Of a DNA stretch of 64,000 nucleotides, positions 1 through 7,875 are shown piece after piece (the first letter of the stretch is position 1; each line of letters opens with the position of its first letter). This DNA comes from Alphaproteobacteria bacterium. GTDB taxonomy: Bacteria; Pseudomonadota; Alphaproteobacteria; GCA-2731375. Below the pieces are notes generated by a model. The model had not been told where the DNA came from and ran no database searches. It worked only from the letters and a program-made list of their open reading frames with translations. The stretch spans positions 62,001 through 126,000 of the forward strand of contig JAJFGG010000013.1 in NCBI GenBank assembly GCA_021776235.1, written 5' to 3'. Position numbers and translations under genes: made by a program.

Positions 1-811
1 TTTTGCGGTACATCTCCTCGGTCACGCCCTTGGCATATTGTTCGTAGCGGAAGGTGATCTGGGCCAGACCGCTGGTTAACCAGTCCTCGGCCCTGGGCAG
101 GCCAAGGTTGTAGTATTTCTGATCCGTCAGCAGCGGGCCGTTGTGGCATGCGATGCAATTGGCCTTGCCCTGGAAGAGTTCGAGGCCGCGCACCTGTTGC
201 TCGCTGAGTGCCTTCTTATCGCCGCGCATATATTTGTCGAACGGCGTATCATTGTGGATCAATGTCCGCTCGAATGCGGCCATGGCCTTCCAGACGTTGT
301 TGACCTTTGGCCAGTCATCGCCAAACACCTGATTGAAGCGCTTGACGTATTCGGGAATGAATGCGAGGCGTGCCTCGACCATGTCCCGCTCGCCATTACC
401 CGAGACCGCGCCAAGCGCCGCACTGGGTGCCTGGTTCTCCAACGACTTGGCCGAACCGGTCCAGAACAATTTGCCGAGATAGGCGGAATTTATCACCGTC
501 TGACTGTTGCGCCAGTGAATGACACCCGGATAACCGCGCGATATGGGATCGTTGAAGCCCCAGCCCTGCTTGGGAATATGACAATCGGCGCAGGAAACGG
601 ATGCGTCACCGCCAATCCGTGAATCGAAGAACAGTAACTTGCCCAGTTCGATTTTCTCGGGGGTCTGCGGATTGTCCGCCGGTATCGGCGGCGCCCCGAG
701 GGCAGCCAGCGAAGGTTTCATTTCGGCCGAGGCCGGAGATATCAATCCAGCAACCGCAAGGCCGAAGGAGGTCGCGATAATCACGCGGGATAATGATTTA
801 GCCATTTTCAT
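1..811 (-). CDS. Di-heme cytochrome c peroxidase / MauG family protein (3' part outside window)
   Basis: The leftward frame is open from 811 to the window edge (270 codons). The N-terminus (residues 1-29) is a Sec signal ending in an Ala-x-Ala site, so the protein should be periplasmic. Two c-type haem motifs are visible: CADCH at about residues 74-78 and CIACH at about 219-223. The segment GKLLFFD before the first haem is typical of bacterial di-heme peroxidases, which reduce H2O2 or perform MauG-like oxidations. The start at 811 is preferred over an in-frame ATG at 805 because an AGGAG lies 7 bases upstream of 811. That ribosome-binding site overlaps the stop of the paralogue upstream (10-base gap), so the two are co-transcribed. 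Peroxidase versus MauG-type oxidase cannot be decided from sequence. The C-terminus is not visible. Confidence 0.9.
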   Translation of the reverse strand, partial: MKMAKSLSRVIIATSFGLAVAGLISPASAEMKPSLAALGAPPIPADNPQTPEKIELGKLLFFDSRIGGDASVSCADCHIPKQGWGFNDPISRGYPGVIHWRNSQTVINSAYLGKLFWTGSAKSLENQAPSAALGAVSGNGERDMVEARLAFIPEYVKRFNQVFGDDWPKVNNVWKAMAAFERTLIHNDTPFDKYMRGDKKALSEQQVRGLELFQGKANCIACHNGPLLTDQKYYNLGLPRAEDWLTSGLAQITFRYEQYAKGVTEEMYRK

Positions 812-821
812 AGCACTGCTC

Positions 822-1931
822 CTAATTCGTCTTCTTCAGCCAATCTTCGATCACCGCATAATTGACGTTGATCTTGTCCTTCCAGACGTGTTCCGGGCCG
901 GTCAGGGGGTCGCCCGACAGGGCTTCCAGAAACGCCACCAGATTGGCCCTTTCTGCCTTGCTCAGATCGAGTGGCTTGATACGCGGATCCTTGTTGGCAT
1001 CGTTGCCGCCACCCCGATTGTAGAAAGCGACCACATCGGCCAAGGTCTTGCTGGTACCGTTGTGCATGTACGGTGCCGTCTGGCGCAGCTCCCGCAGGGT
1101 CGGCGTCATGAACTTGCCCATATCCGAGCCATCCACCTTGTGGGTGCGGATGTGAGCGCCGACATCCCGGCGGATATTCATGTAGTTCTCGATGCCCATG
1201 AAATTGGCAAACGTCACAAAGGTTATATGCCGCATGGGGTTTGACCAGATTTCCGGATTCTCGGGCACCCCGATGTTATGCGGCATGTCGTCCGTGAACC
1301 TGGGCCCGGAATGGCATTGGGCGCAGCCGGCCTTGCCCTTGAACAGATCGAACCCGCGTTGCGCGGCGGCCGACATTTTTCCTGTATCAAAGGGCGCGCC
1401 ACGAGAGGTCAGGGTCTTCAGGTATTCGGGGATTGCCTTGCGGATAGAGCCGTTGGAAGGCTCGCCGTAACCGGCATCCTTGAACATTTTCACGTAGATT
1501 GGATCCTGCTTGACGCGCTCTTGCATCAACCGCATGTCCATGTTCATTGAGTAGGTCTCGGTGATGGATTCGCGGGTCACATCGTTCAGGTTCGTGCCGA
1601 TCCGCCCGTCGTGAAACCACGCTGCCTTGCGCGCGGTATTGATCAGGGTTGGCGTATTGCGAAAGCCATCCGAGCCGGGATAGGCTTTGGCGAGCGCCAA
1701 GCCGTCGCTAAACCCCTTTTGTGGAATATGACAGGTCGAACAGCTGATCGCGGCGTCACCGGACAGCCGGGGATCGAAAAACAGCCGCTTGCCCAATGCC
1801 GCCTTCTCGGCATTGATCTTCATTGGTTCCACCGGGCCAAAATCGGCCGCCAAAACCGGTGTCGCAACGACCGCGGCACTGACTGCCAAGGCGACGCCCC
1901 AGGCAATTCTTGACGATTTATTTCTATTCAT
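822..1931 (-). CDS. Di-heme cytochrome c peroxidase / MauG family protein
   Basis: Encodes 369 aa. Residues 1-28 form a signal peptide ending PVLA. Haem-binding motifs are CSTCH (64-68) and CAQCH (203-207), with GKRLFFDPRLSGD just before the first, the usual layout of the periplasmic di-heme peroxidase family. The start at 1931 has a GAGAGG Shine-Dalgarno 7 bases upstream; the longer reading frame to 1961 has no such site. It is a diverged paralogue of the next gene (1-811), with which it is tightly spaced. Probable role: reduction of peroxide using electrons from a small c-type cytochrome, or oxidation of a protein or small-molecule substrate. The gene lies downstream of a SARP-type regulator and a small conserved protein, possibly one regulatory unit. 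Confidence 0.92.
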   Translation of the reverse strand: MNRNKSSRIAWGVALAVSAAVVATPVLAADFGPVEPMKINAEKAALGKRLFFDPRLSGDAAISCSTCHIPQKGFSDGLALAKAYPGSDGFRNTPTLINTARKAAWFHDGRIGTNLNDVTRESITETYSMNMDMRLMQERVKQDPIYVKMFKDAGYGEPSNGSIRKAIPEYLKTLTSRGAPFDTGKMSAAAQRGFDLFKGKAGCAQCHSGPRFTDDMPHNIGVPENPEIWSNPMRHITFVTFANFMGIENYMNIRRDVGAHIRTHKVDGSDMGKFMTPTLRELRQTAPYMHNGTSKTLADVVAFYNRGGGNDANKDPRIKPLDLSKAERANLVAFLEALSGDPLTGPEHVWKDKINVNYAVIEDWLKKTN

Positions 1932-2015
1932 CGCTAAACCTCTCAAAAGGTACGGCTGCACTGAAAATATGCTCTCCGGAACTCTTCCAGCTTTTGGTCA
2001 TCCTTTAGCCAACTG

Positions 2016-2225
2016 TCAGTCATCCGTTTCAGTCCCATCATTCATCGGCAGGGGAACGCCGCTAATCCGCTCCAGAAATGCCTTCATCTCCGAAAGGCTC
2101 TGGAAATAAACTTCCTCTTCCCCTTGCACGTGACGAATATGTCCGCGCCAAGTGGGGCTATTTCCTGGTTCCCCTTCCAACCAGATACGTGCCACGAACG
2201 ACCCCGGAGTTCCCGGTTCAACCAT
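2016..2225 (-). CDS. Small protein of unknown function next to the SARP regulator
   Basis: Encodes 69 aa, acidic, with no signal peptide or membrane segment. The core has the pattern RIWLE..., WRGHIRHVQ and a C-terminal amphipathic stretch around FLERISG. This resembles a type of short protein I associate with BTAD/SARP regulators, but I cannot name a family with certainty. It lies between the regulator (ends 2436) and the two di-heme peroxidases (first start at 1931), on the same strand, with 84 bases to the peroxidase gene. The Shine-Dalgarno before the ATG at 2225 is weak; a GTG start inside (Val-Ala-Arg-Ile-Trp) is an alternative. A competing frame at 2084-2452 has poorer, Arg/Gly-rich composition and overlaps the regulator, so it was rejected. 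Confidence 0.55.
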   Translation of the reverse strand: MVEPGTPGSFVARIWLEGEPGNSPTWRGHIRHVQGEEEVYFQSLSEMKAFLERISGVPLPMNDGTETDD

Positions 2226-2307
2226 TTCGCACTTGCCATCACATTTGCTTTCCCCACCCCGGTCGGGCAGGTTCGAAGAAAGTAAGACACACGCCGGTTA
2301 CGCCCTG

Positions 2308-2391
2308 GTAACACTGTAATTTCCGGTGTAATCCAACGATGTCCCCGCATGTGCGATTCAGTAACACCCGCCGATAACACGGCAGTAACAC
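2308..2391. promoter_or_regulatory. Cluster of GTAACAC heptamer direct repeats (possible SARP operator)
   Basis: GTAACAC occurs at 2308-2314, 2361-2367 and 2385-2391, with a variant ATAACAC at 2374-2380. The last three are spaced 13 and 11 bases, about one helical turn. SARP-family regulators are known to bind heptameric direct repeats with roughly 11- or 22-base periodicity. The cluster sits just downstream of a SARP/BTAD regulator gene and upstream of the small protein and peroxidase genes. The repeats are seen directly; the operator role is inference. Confidence 0.35.
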
Positions 2392-2435
2392 GCCCCGCGC
2401 TGCCGCGGGCGGTCGTGCCCTGGGCGATTTTCAAC

Positions 2436-3605
2436 TCACCGAAGCGAGCCATTACGGTTACCCATCAGCCGCCGGTAGACCTGCAAGGTATCGTGGGTGG
2501 GTTGCAGGCCGTACGCTTCCTCCAGGCTGCGCCGCCATGCGTTGAACTGCGCCTCGGCCGCGCCGGGCTGGCCAAGATTGACCAGGTTTTCCAACAGGGC
2601 GCGAAGGAAACTTTCGCGGCACGGATCATTCGTCAATGCCGTTCGGCAAACATGTGCGGCCTGCAGGAACAGACCGTCCGCGGCATAAATTTTCGCCAGG
2701 CCCGCCAATAGCTCCAGATAGATCTCGCGCAGCCGCACACGCTCCTCGGCGCACCATTCGGCGTAAGGCTCGTCGTCAAGGTAGTCGCCACGGTAAAGGC
2801 TTTGAGCTTCCTCGAAGCGGTCCCGCGCCTGGTTGCTGTCGCCTGCTTTCAAGAGGTCCCGCCCCGCCGCGACCAAAGTGCCAAATACGTCCGAGTCGAT
2901 CCAAACGGCATCACGCCGTAACAAATAGGACTGGCCAACGGTTTCGACGGTTCCATCCATCGCACCGCCGGCCCGCAGCTTGGCCCGCAGGAATGAAATC
3001 GTCACTTTCAGCCGTTCCCAGCCACGCTCTGCGTCGGCCTCGGGCCACAACCATTCCATCAGGCGTTCGCGGTGCACTGGCCGGCCCAGTTGGCTGGCCA
3101 GGCATTTCAACACCACCGCCGCCTGTTTGCGCCGCCAGCTTTCAACCTTCAGGCCCTCGCCGCCGACGGCCAGGCCGAATTGTCCCAGGGTGAAGATGCG
3201 CAAGGGCAATGTTGCGGCTACGGCATTGACGGGGCCGCCAGTGCCGCGAAGGAAGATCACCGCCGCGGCATCACCGCTATGCTGCTCCCTGGCTTCGGGT
3301 GGGAGCACCAGGGTACTTATTCCGGCGGTAATCATCTTGCCCGTCTTATGGCGGATCCGGCAGGCGGTGATGCCCCACTTCTGGCCAGCGGTCATGCAGG
3401 AACGGCCTTCACACAACATCGAGCACAACGGTTCGCCGGTAGGGTAAAACGCCTGCAAAACCTTGCTGCACTTCTGCCCAAGGGCTTCCGAGATCGAATA
3501 CCCCAATAATTGTTCCGCACCGGGATTCCATCCGATGACCCGCATATCACCGTCAACGGCGATCGCCGGGTCGGAAGCGTACGCTATCAGGTCAGTCGTT
3601 TTGAT
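2436..3605 (-). CDS. PAS - winged helix - BTAD (SARP/AfsR-type) transcriptional regulator, apparent ATC start
   Basis: Cytoplasmic regulator of about 389 aa. A PAS sensor domain covers roughly residues 1-120. A SARP-type winged-helix DNA-binding domain (RIFTLGQFGLAV to about 232) and a bacterial transcriptional activator TPR domain (about 240-385) follow. The PAS domain carries a cysteine cluster (Cys61, Cys65, Cys70, Cys82), which could bind metal or sense redox state. The first ATG in frame is at 3545, but the PAS reading continues 20 codons upstream as ...TTDLIAYASDPAIAVDGD. There, a strong GGGGAGG lies 7 bases before an ATC codon at 3603-3605, exactly where an ATG would be expected. No ATG, GTG or TTG exists in frame back to the next stop (near 3742). 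Either an ATC codon is used, or translation starts at 3545 with a clipped PAS, or there is a base change. It probably controls the peroxidase genes downstream. Confidence 0.85.
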   Translation of the reverse strand: MKTTDLIAYASDPAIAVDGDMRVIGWNPGAEQLLGYSISEALGQKCSKVLQAFYPTGEPLCSMLCEGRSCMTAGQKWGITACRIRHKTGKMITAGISTLVLPPEAREQHSGDAAAVIFLRGTGGPVNAVAATLPLRIFTLGQFGLAVGGEGLKVESWRRKQAAVVLKCLASQLGRPVHRERLMEWLWPEADAERGWERLKVTISFLRAKLRAGGAMDGTVETVGQSYLLRRDAVWIDSDVFGTLVAAGRDLLKAGDSNQARDRFEEAQSLYRGDYLDDEPYAEWCAEERVRLREIYLELLAGLAKIYAADGLFLQAAHVCRTALTNDPCRESFLRALLENLVNLGQPGAAEAQFNAWRRSLEEAYGLQPTHDTLQVYRRLMGNRNGSLR

Positions 3606-3733
3606 CCCGTTTCCTCCCCTGTCAGAGCGAGAAAATTCGAGGCTTGAATGCGGTTCAATGCCGGTATGAATTGCCGGTTCTGGCCTCGTACGAACGCTCG
3701 GTGAAAAGGTGACCGGAAATCGGGGCAGCGCAA

Positions 3734-3747
3734 ATGACCTAGGTCAA
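3734..3747. promoter_or_regulatory. FNR/DNR/NnrR-like palindrome in divergent promoter region
   Basis: Positions 3735-3746 are the perfect palindrome TGACCTAGGTCA. Read leftward with flanks it is TTGACCTAGGTCAT, one base from the TTGA-N6-TCAA consensus of FNR/ANR/DNR/NnrR regulators. It lies about 130 bases upstream of the PAS-SARP gene and about 160 upstream of the LapG-like gene, within the 303-base divergent intergenic region 3606-3908. A second short inverted repeat, GTGAT-N4-ATCAC, follows near 3808-3821. The motif is seen directly; regulation by oxygen or nitric oxide is inferred. Confidence 0.45.
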
Positions 3748-3908
3748 TTCGAGTGTTCAGTCCGACGGGCGGGTGGCATGGGCCGTGGCGGTTCGCTTAT
3801 ACCAATGGTGATTGTCATCACATACACAGGCGCGCCGCGTACCTATATTTTCCTATTACAAATGTGTTAGACTTCGACGGTTAGAGTACATAGTTGGATA
3901 TTGGTGGC

Positions 3909-4565
3909 ATGAACATTCGATCCTGGTTAGTGATCACGGCGCTTCTGCCTCTGCTGGCGCTGACGGCAAGCCATCCCGCTGTGGCCCGTTCCCTGCCGCC
4001 GTTGTTCGGCACGGCTGAAACCCGGGTTGACAATCATCGTCCATTTCCCAAATGGACCGGAATGCTGGACCGCTATTTTGCCGATGCCGGCGCCAAACCG
4101 GGTTTCTGCACCTCGAGGTTCTTTAACAACTGCCACGCCAAGCGATGGGCTGAACTGGTCGATAAACTAAAGGGCCGCGATCTGACGAGCCAGTTGAACG
4201 GAGTCAACTCGTTCATGAACCAGGCCCGTTACACAGTTGATTCAATCAATTGGGGCGTGCACGACTATTGGGCCACGCCGGGTCAGTTCCTGGCAAAGTT
4301 TGGCGATTGTGAAGACTATGCCATCGCCAAATTTCTGACTTTGAAACGGCTCGGCGTCGATACCCGGAAGATGCGTATCGTAGTGCTGCAGGATTTGAAC
4401 CTGCGGATCCCGCATGCCGTACTGGCGGTTTATACCGAGGGCGGCATAACGATTTTGGATAACCAGGTCAACAACACGATACAGGCATCGGCGATCCGCC
4501 ATTATCACCCGATATTCTCCATCAATGAAGAAGCCTGGTGGCTGCACCGGACCATGGGCCGCTAA
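3909..4565 (+). CDS. Transglutaminase-like cysteine peptidase (BTLCP / LapG-type)
   Basis: Encodes 218 aa with a signal peptide (residues 1-26, ...HPAVA), so it is periplasmic. The catalytic triad of the bacterial transglutaminase-like cysteine proteinase family is apparent: Cys134 in FGDCEDYA, His169 in IPHAVLAV and Asp184 in ILDN. In Pseudomonas, LapG of this family cleaves the N-terminus of the LapA adhesin and is held by the c-di-GMP receptor LapD. No LapD or large adhesin gene is visible in this window, so the target here is unknown. The ATG at 3909 is preferred over a TTG at 3894, because only the shorter product begins cleanly with the signal peptide. The spacing of GGAT upstream is acceptable. 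It appears to be monocistronic. Confidence 0.88.
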   Translation: MNIRSWLVITALLPLLALTASHPAVARSLPPLFGTAETRVDNHRPFPKWTGMLDRYFADAGAKPGFCTSRFFNNCHAKRWAELVDKLKGRDLTSQLNGVNSFMNQARYTVDSINWGVHDYWATPGQFLAKFGDCEDYAIAKFLTLKRLGVDTRKMRIVVLQDLNLRIPHAVLAVYTEGGITILDNQVNNTIQASAIRHYHPIFSINEEAWWLHRTMGR

Positions 4566-4874
4566 CGGCGCGCGCCGCCGAACAAGCCGACCCTTGTCGA
4601 GATCATCGCATTGAAGCAAAGGCAATGGTCCGAACGAATTGGCAGGAAACCCGGATCATAGCCCGACATTTTGATTGCCAAGATTTCGAGATTGCTTCAA
4701 ATTCTTAAGCTCAAAGGCATGGTCACGGCGTCGCCTGGCCTGTCATATTTGTCTATAGCAGCCGTCCGTTTCGGTGCCGGCACGTGGCTTTCAGAAGATG
4801 TTTGGACTGAAGCGCGAGCGATCGGCAAAGCCCGCGAGGTCAATTGAGGCGGCGAATCGTAATGGGGGAAATTC

Positions 4875-5012
4875 ATGCTCAAACGACCGTTCCGGTGGCC
4901 CTACAAGCCCCTCGGACGTCGTCGGGCGGTCCTTATGATGCCCCACATCACGGCGGACCAGCTTCCTAGCCGAGAGGCTTTTAGGGCCGTCCTAAATACG
5001 ACGTGTTTCTGA
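4875..5012 (+). CDS. Doubtful 45-aa ORF in a 530-base gap
   Basis: The region 4566-5095 between the LapG-like gene and the broken phosphatase contains no convincing gene, RNA or repeat. The only candidate is this short frame, preceded by GGGGGA five bases before the ATG. The product is very basic at its N-terminus (MLKRPFRWPYKP) and matches nothing I recognise. It could be a chance ORF or the end of a decayed gene. The interval probably also holds the promoter of the phosphatase gene. Confidence 0.15.
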   Translation: MLKRPFRWPYKPLGRRRAVLMMPHITADQLPSREAFRAVLNTTCF

Positions 5013-5095
5013 CCCAGGACACTAGGGCTGGCGCCTGGTATTGCGGGTACCGCCAAAATCGTCCGTTTGCTGGCAAGTAGGTGAGCACCATAGGA

Positions 5096-6793
5096 ATGAC
5101 ATCACGCTTTATCTCTGCCGCCCTCGTGGCGACGTTGGTATTTATAGGAAATGTAAATCCGTCGATAGCGGAGGTTTCATCAGGGGCTCCCCGTCTCGTT
5201 CTCCAACTGACAGTGGATGGATTACGCGGCGATCTTCTCAATCGCTATCGATCGAGTTTTGGTGCTGGCGGATTTCGTTATCTGCTTGAGCGGGGCGCCG
5301 TATTCACCAATGCGCACTACAGTCATGCGAACACCGAAACGATCGTCGGTCATACGACCCTGGCGACCGGCGCCTCTCCGGCTGTTCATGGCATGATCGG
5401 CAATGCCTGGTTCGATCGCGCCAAAGGTGCGCCGACCTAAAATATCGAGGATGCCGAATTTCCCCTGCTGGCGGGTCGGGAGACAGCGAAGGACGGCGCT
5501 CAGGTCGATCCGGCGCAACGGCTCTCCCGCAGCCAGGGCCGCTCGCCACGTGCCGTCCTGGCCAGCACCTTCAGCGACGAGTTGGCTGTTTTCTATGCCG
5601 GACAATCAAAAATCTTCGGCGTATCCGGCAAAGACCGCGCTGCGGTCCCAATGGCCGGACATGCCGGCAAGGCGTTCTGGATGTCGACGAACAGCGGTGA
5701 TTACATCACCAGTAGCTATTATTACAAACAGTATCCGAAATGGGCCAGCGACTGGAACGCCAGGCGGCATGCGGATTCATACGGCAACCAAGATTGGACG
5801 CTAATGTTGCCACCAGAACGCTACCTGCTGCGCGGTCACGATGACCGGCCCTATGAGATCGACCTTATGGGCTATGGCCGCGTCTTTCCGCACAACTTTG
5901 GTGGCGTGGATGACAAACTGTATTATACCCGTCTGATCGTTAGCCCGGTCGGCGATGAGTTGACGGCGGATTTTGCCAAATCGTTGATGACGGCAGAACA
6001 GTTGGGGCAGGACGAGGTACCGGACTATTTATCGGTCAGTTTCTCCTCTGTTGACGCGGTCAATCACTTCTTCGGGCCGTCCAGTCTCGAAAACGAGGAC
6101 ACTGTCCTGCGCCTTGATCGGACCTTGGCCGACCTACTCGCCTTTGTCGATAAAACGGTCGGTCTAAAGCATACCTTGATTGTCCTATCAGCCGACCACG
6201 GCATGCCTGAGATGCCAGAGTACATGAGCGAACTGGGTTTGCCGGCGAAGCGTCTTTATACAGAGCAGATCGCCGAGAAGGTCGATGCCTTCGCATTCAG
6301 TCGATTTGGCATCGAGCAAGCCACAAAGTACCTTTTCCGCCCGTATTTGAGCTTGAACCGGGTGTCAATTAATGCCGCCGGTCACGATCCGGTTTTGGTG
6401 GAACAAGCGATCGCCGAGATGTTGACGTCGATGGACGGCATAGCGTTGGCGGTTGGCCGTTCAATGTTATCCACGTCGTCGAATAAAATGCTCGTCAACG
6501 CGATCGGCCATAATCACCATCCGGTCCGGTCTGGCGATATCTATCTGGTGCAGGAGCCTTATTGGTTCCTGTACGAAAAAGGCCCGATTGCCGACATGCA
6601 TGGATCACCCTGGCGCTACGATACCTTTGTGCCGATCATCTTTGCGGGATTGGAGATCAAACCGCGGCGGGTTCATCGCCTCGTCAACCCAATGGATATC
6701 GCGCCGACTTTGTCAGCCATCATTGGCTTCAAACCACCATCTTCATCAGAAGGGCAGCCATTGCCAGAGGTTCTTAACAGCGCCGTGCGCTGA
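5096..6793 (+). pseudogene. Alkaline phosphatase family / type I phosphodiesterase, interrupted by an in-frame TAA
   Basis: A single reading frame spans 566 codons but carries TAA at 5438-5440 (codon 115) where homologues usually have a Tyr in a (T/V)-Y-N-I/V-E-D stretch; here the reading is GAPT-stop-NIEDAEF. Upstream are a signal peptide (1-25), the metal Asp in TVDGLRGD and the nucleophile region NTETIVGHTT. Downstream are further metal-ligand motifs (LSADHGMPE, GHNHHPVRSGD, MHGSPWRYD). All catalytic regions are otherwise intact, so the nonsense change is recent, a sequencing error, or read through. The product would be a secreted or periplasmic phosphomonoesterase or phosphodiesterase of the PhoK-like family. 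A GTG at 5081 is an alternative start. Codons after the stop keep good coding character. Confidence 0.85.
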
Positions 6794-6819
6794 AGGGTCA
6801 TGCAGTGGGGTGGGCTGGG

Positions 6820-7842
6820 TCAGGAGATCTCCATCCGATACGCCCGCGCTGCCGCGCCGGCGAACAAGTCACGCTTCTCCGCCACCGTTGCCCCAGCGGC
6901 CAGACGTTTAAAGGCGTTCCAGCAGACCTGGTAGCTGCACCAGCGTTTTTGCACAGGAAAGTTGGACTCGAACATCGACCGCGTTGCGCCGAAGGCTTCG
7001 ATGCAGGTTTCGATCCAGGGGCGCCAGACCGCCGCCACTTCTTCCGAGCCGGGAGGCAGGCTGCGATCGCCCTCGAAGCCGGGCATGCGAATGGGCAGGG
7101 CGCCGAGTTTGACGTAGACATTCTGGCGCTCGGCGACGCGGCGGATCCGGGTGCGCCAGTCCTCGAACACTTCGTCCGTCTTGCCGCGGTAGGGGCCGCC
7201 GAGGATCGGGCTGCCGACGTGGTTGAGGACGATCGTCAGATCGGGCAAAGCATCCGCCAGTTCAGCGACCTCGTCGAGCTGCGGGTGGTAGAGCCAGCTA
7301 TCGAAGCTGAGGTTCCTCTCCGCCAACATGGCCGCCGCCTGCCTGACCCGGTCATCGGCCAACATGCGGGGCGACGGGGCGACGTTGTGAATACGGTCAT
7401 CGGCATCCCAACCGGTAGAATATCGTACACCCCGAAAGCGGCCGCCCGAGGCCGCCATGTGCCGTTCCAGCAAAGGCTCGACCGCCGCACCCAGGGTCAT
7501 GTCCACGTTGCCGAACATGGCCGCGCAGGCCCGCCCTGCGCCAAACTGGCCGCCGGCGCTCATGGCCGCCTGGCCGGCCACGAATTCAGTTTCGCCAAGG
7601 GATCGTTCCGCCTCCGGTCCCAATTGGCGATACATGGAATGGCATTCGGCAAAGACCGTGGCGACAACGTTGTGGCCGCTGGCCAGGTCGGCGGCAAGCT
7701 CGGGCATCAGATAGGTGTGGCCGTTGCGTAGCCAAAGGTGGTGATGGGGATCGATGATGGGTATCTCGGCTTCAAGGATCGGCTCCTCAAGCTTGGCCAG
7801 CCAGTCGTCGTCCGGGCCTGTTTGTCCTGTATTCGCAGCCAT
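6820..7842 (-). CDS. Amidohydrolase family protein (2-pyrone-4,6-dicarboxylate hydrolase-like)
   Basis: Encodes 340 aa. The N-terminal motif IIDPHHHLW (about residues 28-36) is the first metal-binding strand of the amidohydrolase-2 TIM barrel. Later markers are the LNHVGSP strand and an ESNFPVQK segment near the C-terminus holding the conserved Asp/Asn position. Members hydrolyse or decarboxylate lactones and aromatic acids in the cytoplasm; the substrate here is unknown. It starts 33 bases after the stop of the sulfatase on the same strand, with GGGAGAG before the ATG, so the two form an operon. This suggests stepwise breakdown of a sulfated organic compound, which is an inference. Confidence 0.88.
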   Translation of the reverse strand: MAANTGQTGPDDDWLAKLEEPILEAEIPIIDPHHHLWLRNGHTYLMPELAADLASGHNVVATVFAECHSMYRQLGPEAERSLGETEFVAGQAAMSAGGQFGAGRACAAMFGNVDMTLGAAVEPLLERHMAASGGRFRGVRYSTGWDADDRIHNVAPSPRMLADDRVRQAAAMLAERNLSFDSWLYHPQLDEVAELADALPDLTIVLNHVGSPILGGPYRGKTDEVFEDWRTRIRRVAERQNVYVKLGALPIRMPGFEGDRSLPPGSEEVAAVWRPWIETCIEAFGATRSMFESNFPVQKRWCSYQVCWNAFKRLAAGATVAEKRDLFAGAAARAYRMEIS

Positions 7843-7875
7843 CTATCTCTCCCGTGTTGGTAATCGAATGCCCGC

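Noticed and set aside
2084-2452. 122-codon leftward ORF overlapping the small protein and the regulator
   Set aside because: Composition is Arg/Gly-rich and unlike coding sequence. The 2016-2225 frame is more protein-like, and the ORF overlaps the end of the SARP gene.
6805-7731. 308-codon rightward ORF
   Set aside because: It is antisense to the amidohydrolase gene, which has clear motifs.
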